Assembly: GCA_900764105.1 (NCBI GenBank)
Contig: CAAFMS010000006.1
Location: forward strand, 1 to 64,000
Length of the DNA: 64,000 nucleotides
Origin: Clostridia bacterium
Lineage (GTDB): Bacteria; Bacillota; Clostridia; Christensenellales; Borkfalkiaceae
Direction: 5' to 3'
The position numbers and the translations under genes were made by a program. The notes beneath the pieces are model-generated. The model saw only the letters and a program-made list of their open reading frames with translations, was not told the DNA's origin and made no database searches. Shown here one piece after another: positions 37,115-45,424 of this stretch. Within the stretch, counting starts at the first letter, position 1, and each line of letters opens with the position of its first letter.

Positions 37115-37287
37115 CTTGCTTTCCCCTATGGGGAGAGTGGATTTTGCGAGCGAAGCGAACAAAAGACGAGAGAGGTCTTGTTTGCCGAGAACGTTGCGGG
37201 TATCATACATTGTTTGCGTTAATGACCTCTATCGTCTTGACTTCCATTTCATTCCGTCAAGCCACTTTCCCCATAGGGGAAAGCAAG
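37115..37287. repeat. Inverted-end element, CTTGCTTTC family, copy 2
   Basis: The ends CTTGCTTTCCCCTATGGGG (from 37115) and CCCCATAGGGGAAAGCAAG (to 37287) are inverted. The interior of about 130 bp, starting GTGGATTTTGCGAGC, is almost identical to that at 43500-43640. There is no gene. Confidence 0.85.
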
Positions 37288-37434
37288 AATGGTTAGCCAT
37301 TTACGAAGCGAAAGTAAGTTTTCTAATAATCGTCCTGTGTTCTGAAAGCGGGATTTGTTAGTTTTTTCATAAAGAGGAAGCGTTATAAGAAAGGTTTTGT
37401 CACTCAAAAAAAATAAAAAAGCCTTTTTTTATAA

Positions 37435-37464
37435 TTGACATAAACACCTTGTTTATAGTATAAT
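37435..37464 (+). promoter_or_regulatory. Promoter of the hydrogenase operon
   Basis: TTGACA (37435-37440) and TATAAT (37459-37464) are separated by 18 bp. Transcription should start near 37471, giving a leader of about 115 bases. Confidence 0.8.
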
Positions 37465-37475
37465 TTATAAGAATG

Positions 37476-37560
37476 CCGACGCCGCGCGGCGCAAAGCGGG
37501 GCGGGGAATACGGTTGACCTGAAACCGAAAGGAGAAAGGCCCGCCGAAATCAACTATTTT
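37476..37560 (+). promoter_or_regulatory. Structured leader of hydCBA, riboswitch-like candidate
   Basis: A self-complementary GCCGCGCGGC (37481-37490) is followed by an outer stem, GGCGGG (37500-37505) with CCCGCC (37540-37545). Inside, CGGTT (37511-37515) can pair with AACCG (37523-37527). Alternatively GTTGA (37513-37517) can pair with TCAAC (37550-37554), forming a pseudoknot that excludes the inner stem. I could not match it to a known riboswitch class. Confidence 0.45.
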
Positions 37561-37584
37561 TCTACATTTAAAGGAGGGCTTACG

Positions 37585-38070
37585 ATGGCTCATTTACAGG
37601 AAGCGGCAGTTAAGCAAATCACAGAGATTTGCGAGAGATATTCCGACGAGAAAACGCCGCTTATGATGATTCTGAGCGATGTTCAGAAGGAATACGGTTA
37701 TATTCCTCTGGAAGTTCAGGAACTTGTATCCGAAAAGACGGGGATAAGCGTCGCCGAAATCTACGGCGTAGTAACGTTTTATTCGTTCTTTTCGCTTATG
37801 CCGAAGGGCAAGTACGTTATAGGGTGCTGTCTCGGAACGGCTTGCTACGTCAAGGGCGCGCAGCAGGTTATCGACAAATTCTCGGAACTTCTGAAAATCA
37901 AACCGGGCGAAACGAGCGAGGACGGACTTTTCACTCTCGACGCGCTTCGTTGTATCGGCGCTTGCGGTATCGCTCCCGCCGTATCCATTAACGGAAAGGT
38001 TTATCCGAAACTTACCGTTGACGCGGTTCCGAAGGTTATCGAGGAATACAGATCGGGCGAGGTGAAATGA
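37585..38070 (+). CDS. hydC: NuoE-like subunit of bifurcating hydrogenase
   Basis: The protein has 161 residues in a thioredoxin-like fold with a [2Fe-2S] cluster. The four cysteines are in GCCLGTACYVKGA (two, about 86-91) and RCIGACG (two, about 127-131), the NuoE pattern. It is the small electron-transfer subunit of the NADH- and ferredoxin-dependent hydrogenase. AGGAGG precedes the start. The stop overlaps the hydB start (ATGA). Confidence 0.93.
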   Translation: MAHLQEAAVKQITEICERYSDEKTPLMMILSDVQKEYGYIPLEVQELVSEKTGISVAEIYGVVTFYSFFSLMPKGKYVIGCCLGTACYVKGAQQVIDKFSELLKIKPGETSEDGLFTLDALRCIGACGIAPAVSINGKVYPKLTVDAVPKVIEEYRSGEVK

Positions 38071-39935
38071 TGATTAAAAACATTGAAGAATTAAAGGTTT
38101 TATCCGAAAAATGCTCCAAGTGCATGGACGCTAAGTTCACGGGATCGGACGGCAGAAGACATATCGTTCTCTGCGGCGGTACGGGCTGCCTTTCTTCCCA
38201 TTCGGCGGAGATTAAAGCGGAGTTTGAAAGACTTGTCGCTAAAAAAGGACTCGGAGATAAAGTCACGGTCAATCAGGTAGGCTGTTTCGGTTTCTGTTCT
38301 CAGGGACCTTTCGTTAAAATTTATCCCGAGGACACTCTTTACAGAATGGTTAAACTCGACGACGTTGCCGAGATAGTCGAAAAGGACATCGAGGGCGGCG
38401 AAATCGTAGAAAGACTTTTATACGTTGACCCCGTCACCGAAAAGAAAATTACCAAGCAGGACGAAATCACCTTCTACAAAAAGCAGGTTCGTATCGCTCT
38501 GCACGGTTGCGGAAGCATCAACCCCGAAAATATCGACGAGGCGTTGGGAGCGGGCGCGTTCCAAGGTCTTGCCAAGGCTTTACAGATGGACAGAGCCGAC
38601 GTCATAAAGGATATTCTCGATTCGGGACTTCGCGGCAGAGGCGGCGGCGGTTTCCCCACGGGCAGAAAGTGGCAGTTCGCTTACGCTCAGCCCGACGGCG
38701 AGAAGTACGTCGTATGTAACGGCGACGAGGGCGACCCCGGCGCGTTCATGGACAGGTCGATTTTAGAGGGTAATCCCCTTGCGGTAATCGAGGGTATGAT
38801 GATCGCGGGTTACGCTATCGGCGCGCAGAACGGTTACTTCTATGTAAGAGCGGAATACCCGATTGCGGTCAACAGACTTAAAATAGCGATTAAACAAGCC
38901 GAAGACGTAGGTCTTATAGGCGATAATATACTCGGAACGGGCTTCTCGTTCCACGTTCATATCCGTCTCGGAGCGGGCGCGTTCGTCTGCGGCGAAGAGA
39001 CTGCGCTTTTAAACTCGATAGAGGGTCAGAGAGGCATGCCTCGCCCCCGTCCGCCGTTCCCCGCGGTCAAGGGTTTATGGCAATGCCCGACTATCGTCAA
39101 CAACGTCGAAACGCTCGCCTGCGTTCCTTACATAATGAGAGAAGGCGTCGCGGCGTTTACGAAACACGGCACGGAAAAGTCGAAAGGAACGAAAGTTTTC
39201 GCGCTCGGCGGCAAAATCAATAACGTAGGACTTGTCGAAGTACCGATGGGAACTACGCTCAGAGAACTTATATACGACATCGGCGGCGGAATACCGCACG
39301 GCAAGAAATTTAAAGCCATTCAGACGGGCGGTCCTTCGGGCGGCTGTCTCACGGAAGCCGACCTCGACGCCGAAATCGACTTCGATAACTTAGTCGCGAA
39401 AGGCTCGATGATGGGATCGGGCGGCGCGATCGTAATGGACGAGGACAACTGTATGGTTGACGTCGCGAAATTCTATATGGAATTCATCTACGACGAGTCC
39501 TGCGGTAAATGTTCGCCCTGCCGTATCGGAACGAAGAGAATGCTCGAACTTCTCACGAAGATTACCGACGGCAAAGCAACTATGGACGATTTGTCGGCGC
39601 TCGAAGAACTTTCCGCGAACGTCAGAAGCAACTCGCTCTGCGCTCTCGGACAGACCGCTCCGAACCCGATTCTCTCCACGCTCGCTCACTTTAAAGACGA
39701 GTATATCGCGCACATTCAGGACAAAGTTTGTCCGGCTCACGTCTGTAAGCATCTTATGCGTTACTCGATTGACCCGACGAAATGTAAGAAGTGCAGTCTC
39801 TGCGCTAAAAAGTGTCCCGTGGACGCTATCAGCGGCGTAGTCGGCAAGGAGCCGTTCGTCATCGATACCAAAAAGTGTATCAAGTGCGGAATGTGTATAG
39901 CGTCGTGTAAATTCGGCGCGGTCGAGAAAAAGTAA
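38067..39935 (+). CDS. hydB: NuoF-like FMN subunit of bifurcating hydrogenase
   Basis: The protein has 622 residues. Residues 1-110 form a [2Fe-2S] thioredoxin-like domain (LCGGTGCLSSH, VGCFGFCSQGP). The NuoF core follows, with NADH-binding GRGGGGFPTGRKW (about 190) and FMN-binding CNGDEGDPGAFMDR (about 217), then the [4Fe-4S] motif CGKCSPCRIGTKR (about 477). The C-terminus has a two-cluster ferredoxin domain (CKKCSLCAKKCP and CIKCGMCIASC). This is the site where electrons from hydrogen are split between NAD and ferredoxin in trimeric group A3 enzymes. It contains no unusual changes. Confidence 0.95.
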   Translation: MMIKNIEELKVLSEKCSKCMDAKFTGSDGRRHIVLCGGTGCLSSHSAEIKAEFERLVAKKGLGDKVTVNQVGCFGFCSQGPFVKIYPEDTLYRMVKLDDVAEIVEKDIEGGEIVERLLYVDPVTEKKITKQDEITFYKKQVRIALHGCGSINPENIDEALGAGAFQGLAKALQMDRADVIKDILDSGLRGRGGGGFPTGRKWQFAYAQPDGEKYVVCNGDEGDPGAFMDRSILEGNPLAVIEGMMIAGYAIGAQNGYFYVRAEYPIAVNRLKIAIKQAEDVGLIGDNILGTGFSFHVHIRLGAGAFVCGEETALLNSIEGQRGMPRPRPPFPAVKGLWQCPTIVNNVETLACVPYIMREGVAAFTKHGTEKSKGTKVFALGGKINNVGLVEVPMGTTLRELIYDIGGGIPHGKKFKAIQTGGPSGGCLTEADLDAEIDFDNLVAKGSMMGSGGAIVMDEDNCMVDVAKFYMEFIYDESCGKCSPCRIGTKRMLELLTKITDGKATMDDLSALEELSANVRSNSLCALGQTAPNPILSTLAHFKDEYIAHIQDKVCPAHVCKHLMRYSIDPTKCKKCSLCAKKCPVDAISGVVGKEPFVIDTKKCIKCGMCIASCKFGAVEKK

Positions 39936-39953
39936 TCGGAGGAATCGCGAATT

Positions 39954-41720
39954 ATGGCAAAAGTTAATATTAAAATAGAAGGCGTACCTTATCAGGTAGA
40001 ATCGGGTATGACCATACTCGAAGCGGCTAAGGCTTGCGGATACGAGATTCCTTCGCTTTGCGCGTTCAACCACGGAGAGTGTTCCAAAGGCTCGTGCAGA
40101 GTGTGCCTCGTAGAGGCTACGGGAGCGAGAGGACTCGTCGCCTCGTGCGTATATCCCGTCAACGAGGGAATGGAAATAACCATTTCTTCGCCCAAGGCGG
40201 TACAGGCGAGAAGGTGCTCGGTCGAACTTCTTCTTTCCAACCACAATAAAAACTGTCAGCAGTGCGACAAGAACGGCAAGTGCGAACTTTTACACGTCGC
40301 TCAACTCGTCGGCGCGAGAGACGGTATGTACGAGGGGGCAAAGACCGAAGTTACGGTCGATATGCTCACCCCGTCGATAAAAAGAGACACGTCGAAGTGT
40401 ATTCTTTGCGGAAGATGTATCGAAAGATGTAAAAACGCTCACGGACTTTCGGTCCTCGGCTTTGAAAGAAGAGGTTTCAAGACTATCGTCGCTCCCGCAG
40501 GCAACAGAAGTTTCGCAAACTCGCCCTGTATTTTGTGCGGACAATGCGTTTCGGTATGTCCCACGGGCGCGCTTATGGAAGTTTCGGAAATCGACAAGGT
40601 TGACGCGGCTATGAAAGCGGGCAAATACGTCGTCGTTCAGACCGCTCCCGCGGTAAGAGCGGCTATCGGCGAAGAGTTCGGTATGAAAATCGGAACTCCC
40701 GCAACGGGCAAAATGGTTGCGGCTCTCAGAAGACTCGGCTTCAAAAAAGTATTCGACACCAACTTCGGCGCGGATCTTACCATTATGGAAGAGGCTACCG
40801 AACTTCTGTCGAGGGTAACAAACGGCGGCGTTCTTCCGATGATTACTTCCTGCTCGCCCGGCTGGGTAAACTACGCGGAATACTACTACGGCGACCTTCT
40901 TCCTCACCTTTCGTCCTGCAAATCGCCTCACGAAATGTTCGGCGCGATTTTAAAGCATTACTACGCCGAAAAGAAGGGTATAAAGCCCGAGGATATGTTC
41001 GTCGTATCGGTGATGCCGTGTACGGCTAAAAAGTACGAGAAAGAGAGGCCCGAACTCGTGACGGACGGACTTAAAGACGTTGACGCCGTTTTAACTACGA
41101 GAGAACTCGCTAAACTTATCAAACGTTCGGGAATTTTGTTCGACAGACTTCCCGAAGAGGATTTCGATTACGATATAGTCGGCGACTACACCGGCGCGGG
41201 CGTAATATTCGGCGCGACGGGCGGCGTTATGGAAGCGGCGCTTCGTACCGCGGCGTGGAAACTTACGGGTAAGGAACTCGAAAACGTCGAGATTAAGGAA
41301 GTGAGAGGTCTCGAAGGAATAAAAGAGGCTTCGTTCAATCTCGGCGGAACGGAAGTTAAAGTTGCCGTCGCTCACGGAATGAAGAATGCGAAAGTACTTC
41401 TCGACGAAATAAGAGAAGGCAAGAGTCCTTATCAGTTTATCGAGATAATGGGTTGCCCCGGCGGTTGCGTGGCGGGCGGCGGACAGCCGTACGTTAAGCC
41501 GTGTTTCCTTCCGAACGAAGAGGATAACATACTTGACACTTACAGAGATAAGAGAGCGAACGCTTTGTACAGCGAAGACGAGGGCAGACCGCTCAGAGTT
41601 TCGCACAAAAATCCGCAGATAATCGACTTATACAAGAACTTCCTCGGCGAACCGAACTCTCACAAGGCTCACGAACTTCTCCATACGACGTACAGCGCGA
41701 AAGAGAGATTCAAGGACTAA
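39954..41720 (+). CDS. hydA: [FeFe] hydrogenase catalytic subunit
   Basis: The protein has 588 residues. An N-terminal [2Fe-2S] ferredoxin domain (CAFNHGECSKGSCRVC, about 36-51) is followed by a His-Cys cluster segment (HNKNCQQCDKNGKC, about 96-109), two [4Fe-4S] motifs (CILCGRCIERC, CILCGQCVSVCP), and the H-cluster domain. Its signatures are TSCSPGW (about 299), MPCTAKKYE (about 354) and MGCPGGCVAGGGQPY (about 498). It makes or uses hydrogen with NADH and reduced ferredoxin through HydB and HydC. The maturases HydE, HydF and HydG are not in the window. One AATCGACTTAT copy lies inside the gene at 41621. Confidence 0.96.
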   Translation: MAKVNIKIEGVPYQVESGMTILEAAKACGYEIPSLCAFNHGECSKGSCRVCLVEATGARGLVASCVYPVNEGMEITISSPKAVQARRCSVELLLSNHNKNCQQCDKNGKCELLHVAQLVGARDGMYEGAKTEVTVDMLTPSIKRDTSKCILCGRCIERCKNAHGLSVLGFERRGFKTIVAPAGNRSFANSPCILCGQCVSVCPTGALMEVSEIDKVDAAMKAGKYVVVQTAPAVRAAIGEEFGMKIGTPATGKMVAALRRLGFKKVFDTNFGADLTIMEEATELLSRVTNGGVLPMITSCSPGWVNYAEYYYGDLLPHLSSCKSPHEMFGAILKHYYAEKKGIKPEDMFVVSVMPCTAKKYEKERPELVTDGLKDVDAVLTTRELAKLIKRSGILFDRLPEEDFDYDIVGDYTGAGVIFGATGGVMEAALRTAAWKLTGKELENVEIKEVRGLEGIKEASFNLGGTEVKVAVAHGMKNAKVLLDEIREGKSPYQFIEIMGCPGGCVAGGGQPYVKPCFLPNEEDNILDTYRDKRANALYSEDEGRPLRVSHKNPQIIDLYKNFLGEPNSHKAHELLHTTYSAKERFKD

Positions 41721-41739
41721 AAGAACAGTTAAACCTTTA

Positions 41740-41788
41740 CCGAACTTGCCTATGTGCGATTTAACGCTTTGCGGCAAGTTCGTTCGGT
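41740..41788 (+). terminator. Hairpin after hydA
   Basis: ACCGAACTTGCC (41740-41751) pairs with GGCAAG and TTCGGT (41773-41788) with a four-base bulge. The following run is not T-rich, so termination is uncertain. Confidence 0.45.
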
Positions 41789-41850
41789 AATCGGTTTAAG
41801 CGAATAAAGTTAAACTAAAAAAGGTCGTGAAAGACGACCGAAAGAAAACC

Positions 41851-41883
41851 CCCGAGGTTTCGGCAAACTGCCGCAACCTCGGG
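41851..41883 (+). terminator. Long hairpin between hydA and the trehalase gene
   Basis: CCCGAGGTT (41851-41859) pairs with AACCTCGGG (41875-41883), with an inner CGGCA/TGCCG stem, followed by AACTTTTAT. It likely serves as terminator for one or both convergent units. Confidence 0.65.
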
Positions 41884-41987
41884 AACTTTTATAAGTTATA
41901 TTTTGCTTCGCAAAGTGAAATTTATCTTGCGATAAGTGAAATCGCCGTCGGCGGTGATATTTGTCTGCGACAAGTGTTGTGTAAAAC

Positions 41988-42015
41988 CGTAGGGGACGAC
42001 GCCCTCGGCGTCCCG
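41988..42015 (+). repeat. GGGGACG palindrome, copy 3
   Basis: CGTAGGGGACGACGCCC-TCGGCGTCCCG is the cleanest copy, with a nearly full-length stem. Confidence 0.75.
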
Positions 42016-42089
42016 AAAAGCCTGTATATAGGTAATACTTTTATAGAACTCTCAAAAATGCTTGCACTTTTCAAGAACAGGGCGTTTTT

Positions 42090-43304
42090 TTACAATTTCT
42101 CGCTTTCTACGAAATAACGGTAAACCGCCGCAGTCCAACCCATCATCGGCATCGTTTCGTATTCGCTCGTTACCGCTATTTTTCCCGTCAACGCGTCGTA
42201 CTTTTCCCACAGTCTGCCCGTTTCGTTAAATACCTTTCTCGCTACCGTAACGTATTTGTCCGCAATTCGCTTCGCGTCGCCGTCGAGTCCGATATTTTTA
42301 AGTCCCATATACGCAAGACATGTCGCCGCAGGCCACATACACGGATAGTCCCATTGATAAAATAAATCGTCGTCGCGTTTTTCGCAAGCCGAAAGTCCGT
42401 ATTCGAGTTCGAGTCTCTTTAACGCTTTCAACGCCCCCTCTTTGTCGTTTGATACTCCGAACGCGTAAGGGTAGAGCGAAGCCGCGGATAAAATCACCGA
42501 GTGTTTGCCCGTTACGAAATTATAGTCGAGATAAATACAGTCTTTTGTCAGATAGTATTTATTCATAAGTTCTTTTCGCTTTTCGGCGGCATTGTCGAAC
42601 TCTTCCGCTTCTTCGTCGCGATTTAAAATACGCAGCATTTCTGCGGTCTTTACTTCCATATCGTATAAAATACAATCAAGATCGAGATGCGAAAACTCGT
42701 GAGCGGCAATGCGACTCCTCGGCGTTTTGAAACGCATATTGAAATCGAGTCCGCTTTCGGCTATCGCCATAATATCGCCGCCTATCGTGAGTTTTTCTTC
42801 CTTTGTTTCGCCCGTCTCGCAAACCCTGCCGTGATGCCATTCGTAATTGCGAATAATGTCGGCTTCGACTCCGTTGTTTCTGTAAGAATTAAGTCCGATT
42901 TCGTTCTTGCGTTCCGTTTCCCAAAACTTGTATTCTTTCAGTATTGTTTCGATGTAATCGTCGATAATCGACTTATCGCCCGACTTTTTGTAATAGTCGT
43001 ATACCATTTTTGTGAAGAACGGCGGTTGGGATCTGTCGGTGATATAGTTCGCGTTCGGCATGAACCCGAGTTCGTTTATGAACTTAGATATGTTGTCGAT
43101 GTTGTATCTCGCTTGTTCCGAGTACCCGTCGAGCATAAGTCCTATATTTATAAAATAGGTGTCCCAATAGAATATTTCGGTGTAAACGTCCGTCGCGCAC
43201 GGCGAAACGTAGGGGTGGTCTACTTTTACGTCGCCCGCAAGTTCCTCGGCGGGGTGGAAAGTCTTAGTCCAATTTTCTCTTATGTATAATGATACTTTAT
43301 CCAT
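42090..43304 (-). CDS. Trehalase-family glycoside hydrolase (GH37-like)
   Basis: The protein has 404 residues in an (alpha/alpha)6 barrel pattern. It has the trehalase signature QWDYPCMWPA (about 313) and the entry motif YWDTYFINIGLML (about 47), with an Asp and Glu in the expected catalytic regions (NNGVEADIIR; TSEYETMPMMGW). There is no signal peptide, so it acts on internal trehalose or a related disaccharide. The ribosome binding site is weak (AGG). It is monocistronic, opposite in strand to hydA. It contains an AATCGACTTAT copy at 42966. Confidence 0.82.
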   Translation of the reverse strand: MDKVSLYIRENWTKTFHPAEELAGDVKVDHPYVSPCATDVYTEIFYWDTYFINIGLMLDGYSEQARYNIDNISKFINELGFMPNANYITDRSQPPFFTKMVYDYYKKSGDKSIIDDYIETILKEYKFWETERKNEIGLNSYRNNGVEADIIRNYEWHHGRVCETGETKEEKLTIGGDIMAIAESGLDFNMRFKTPRSRIAAHEFSHLDLDCILYDMEVKTAEMLRILNRDEEAEEFDNAAEKRKELMNKYYLTKDCIYLDYNFVTGKHSVILSAASLYPYAFGVSNDKEGALKALKRLELEYGLSACEKRDDDLFYQWDYPCMWPAATCLAYMGLKNIGLDGDAKRIADKYVTVARKVFNETGRLWEKYDALTGKIAVTSEYETMPMMGWTAAVYRYFVESEKL

Positions 43305-43421
43305 AAATGTTATACCTATTTTTTTATTTTTTTCGGCGTTAAAAAATTAACCGATTAAAACCTTTTTGTGCGTTTAATCGACTTATAGCCGACTTTAATA
43401 CGGTAGACTGTAAAAAGTTAT

Positions 43422-43662
43422 CTTGCTTTCCCCTTTGGGGCAGGCTCTCCCGTGACGGGAGAGGTGGCAGACGAAGTCTGACGGAGAGGGGGCGTCCGCC
43501 GCCGAGGTGAAGTGGATTTTGCGAGCAGAGCGAACAAAAGACGAGAGAGGTCTTGTTTGCCGAGAACGTTGCGGGTATCACACATTGTTTGCGTTAATGA
43601 CCTCTATCGTCTTGACTTCCATTTCATTCCGTCAAGACACTGTCCCCAAAGGGGAAAGCAAG
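43422..43662. repeat. Inverted-end element, CTTGCTTTC family, copy 3
   Basis: The ends CTTGCTTTCCCCTTTGGGG (43422) and CCCCAAAGGGGAAAGCAAG (to 43662) are inverted. The right-hand two thirds is nearly identical to the element at 37115. The left third carries an extra segment with CTCTCCCGTGACGGGAGAG hairpin and GGCGTCCGCCGCC, also related to 55030-55055. Confidence 0.85.
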
Positions 43663-43743
43663 AATGGTTAGAAATTCTGCTCACTTCGTTTACAAATGCA
43701 ACTCTCTTCATAGAGGAAAGCAAGTGGAAGTTGTTTTTTACTG

Positions 43744-43796
43744 TAAAAAAGACTACATTTCTATTTTTTCGGTTAGATCTGTAGTCTTTCTTTTTT
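43744..43796 (-). terminator. Bidirectional terminator after GlyRS
   Basis: AAAGACTACA (43748-43757) pairs with TGTAGTCTTT (43780-43789), with A-tract on one side and T-tract on the other. It lies just beyond the end of the minus-strand synthetase gene. Confidence 0.8.
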
Positions 43797-43819
43797 ATTG
43801 TCTGCGAATGATTTTGCAA

Positions 43820-45205
43820 TCAATACAACTTGATTTTTTCTTCGATATACGAAACGAGTTCGGATATGGGAAGTCTGATTTGTTCCATCGTGTCTCTGTC
43901 TCTCACCGTAACCGTGTTATCGTTAAGAGTATCGAAGTCTATCGTTACGCAGTACGGAGTTCCTATCTCGTCCTGACGGCGATAGCGTTTTCCGATAGAA
44001 CCCGCGTCGTCGTAAGTACACATAAAGTGACGGCAAAGTTCCTTGTAAATTTCGGTCGCCTTTCCGCCGAGTTCCTTTTTCTGCAAGGGGAGAATCGCGA
44101 CTTTATAGGCGGCGAGGGCGGGATGGAAATGCATAACAACTCTCGTTTCGCCGTTTTCGAGCGTTTCTTCGTCGTAAGCCTCGGATAAAACGGCGAGCAT
44201 AAGTCTGTCCGCTCCGATAGAGTATTCGACGACGTAAGGAATATACTTTTCGCCCGTAATCGGATCGACGTAGAGCATACTCTTGCCCGAGTATTCCTGA
44301 TGGCGGGAAAGGTCGTAGTTCGTCCTGTTGTGAATACCGTTGAGTTCCGACCAGCCGATGGGGAAGAGATACTGAATATCGCACGCGCATTTAGCGTAGT
44401 GGGCGAGTTTTTCATGATCCTTAAATCTCAGATGTTCGGGTTTGAAGTTGAGCGAAGTAAGGAAATCGAACGCCGCTTTCTTAAATTTTTCGTAGTATTC
44501 AATGTCCGTTCCTTCTTTGCAGAACCATTGATGTTCCATTTGCTCGAATTCAATCGTTCTGAAAATGAAGTTGCCGGGCGTGATTTCGTTTCTGAACGCC
44601 TTGCCGATTTGCGCGATTCCGAACGGGACCTTCGCCCTCGTCGAACGCTGGACGTTCTGGAAGTTTACGAACTCGCCCTGAGCCGTTTCGGGACGGAGAT
44701 AGATTTTATTCTGCGAATCTTCGGTAACGCCTCTCGAAGTCTCGAACATAAGGTTGAAGTTTCTTATCGGCGTCCAGTTGAACTTGCCGCAAATCGGGCA
44801 TTTGATTTTGTGTTCGTCGATATACGCCTGCATTTCTTCCTGCGTCATCGCGTCGACGTCAACCGCGCCTTTCGAGTAGTTTTCGATAAGGTTGTCCGCC
44901 CTTTGACGGGTTTTGCACTCTTTGCAGTCCATTTTCGGGTCGGAGAAACTCGCGGTGTGACCCGAAGCCTCCCAGACTCTGCTGTTCATAAGTATCGCAG
45001 CGTCTACGCCATAGGAATTTTCGCTTTCCTGCACGAACTTTTTCCACCACGCGCGCTTGATATTGTTCTTTATTTCAACGCCGACCGGACCGTAGTCCCA
45101 GGTATTGCCCATTCCGCCGTAAATATCGCTTCCGGGGAAAATAATACCTCTCGATTTGCATAAGTTTACTATCTTGTCCATAGTAACGGCTCTTTTTTCT
45201 TCCAT
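43820..45205 (-). CDS. glyQS: Glycyl-tRNA synthetase, dimeric type
   Basis: The protein has 461 residues, the single-chain class II enzyme rather than the two-gene alpha2beta2 form. Visible features are the N-terminal FPGSDIYGGMGNTWDYGP, motif 2 (FRTIEFEQMEHQWFC) and motif 3 (GADRLMLAVL); a zinc-type CKECK/CPICG insertion lies near 78-140. The C-terminal anticodon-binding domain ends at SELVSYIEEKI. The start at 45205 follows GAGAGGTG; an in-frame ATG seven codons earlier overlaps that site and is rejected. No T-box leader is visible upstream. Confidence 0.94.
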   Translation of the reverse strand: MEEKRAVTMDKIVNLCKSRGIIFPGSDIYGGMGNTWDYGPVGVEIKNNIKRAWWKKFVQESENSYGVDAAILMNSRVWEASGHTASFSDPKMDCKECKTRQRADNLIENYSKGAVDVDAMTQEEMQAYIDEHKIKCPICGKFNWTPIRNFNLMFETSRGVTEDSQNKIYLRPETAQGEFVNFQNVQRSTRAKVPFGIAQIGKAFRNEITPGNFIFRTIEFEQMEHQWFCKEGTDIEYYEKFKKAAFDFLTSLNFKPEHLRFKDHEKLAHYAKCACDIQYLFPIGWSELNGIHNRTNYDLSRHQEYSGKSMLYVDPITGEKYIPYVVEYSIGADRLMLAVLSEAYDEETLENGETRVVMHFHPALAAYKVAILPLQKKELGGKATEIYKELCRHFMCTYDDAGSIGKRYRRQDEIGTPYCVTIDFDTLNDNTVTVRDRDTMEQIRLPISELVSYIEEKIKLY

Positions 45206-45354
45206 AAAACACCTCTCGGGGAGCATCGGGGCAAAATCACCCCCGTACGCCCGTAATTCTTTTTTATTTTATGCTTTTAACGCCTTAAAGTCAAGCGGAG
45301 AGGGGAGAAAAATAAAAAAACTATTCAAACAGACCTTTTATATTTGTAAAACGA

Positions 45355-45383
45355 TTGTAAAATGCGGAAGATTGTGCTAAAAT
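45355..45383 (+). promoter_or_regulatory. Promoter of glnS
   Basis: TTGTAA (45355-45360) and TAAAAT (45378-45383) are separated by 17 bp, 40 bp before the glnS start. Confidence 0.6.
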
Positions 45384-45424
45384 ATTGTCAAAAAGTAAAA
45401 CAAAGACGTTATACGGAGACATAT

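Noticed and set aside
36988..37361. Overlapping plus-strand frames in the repeat at 37115, with a similar frame at 43512
   Set aside because: The shared peptide is explained by the repeated DNA itself; the frames run across element ends and lack ribosome binding sites.
37505..37530. Resemblance of the hydrogenase leader to a TPP riboswitch (TTGACCTGA)
   Set aside because: The CTGAGA block and the remaining conserved arms are missing; the real TPP element is at 32712.
40290..40931. Minus-strand frame inside hydA, and similar frames opposite hydB
   Set aside because: They are shadows of strongly conserved hydrogenase genes and have no ribosome binding sites.
43305..43819. Possible CRISPR-like repetition in repeat-rich spacers
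   Set aside because: Repeats are few, inverted, irregularly spaced and differ in length; no direct repeat-spacer pattern and no cas genes.
45206..45361. T-box leader upstream of GlyRS
   Set aside because: No T-box sequence (TGGNACCGCG-type) or specifier stem could be found in this short region.
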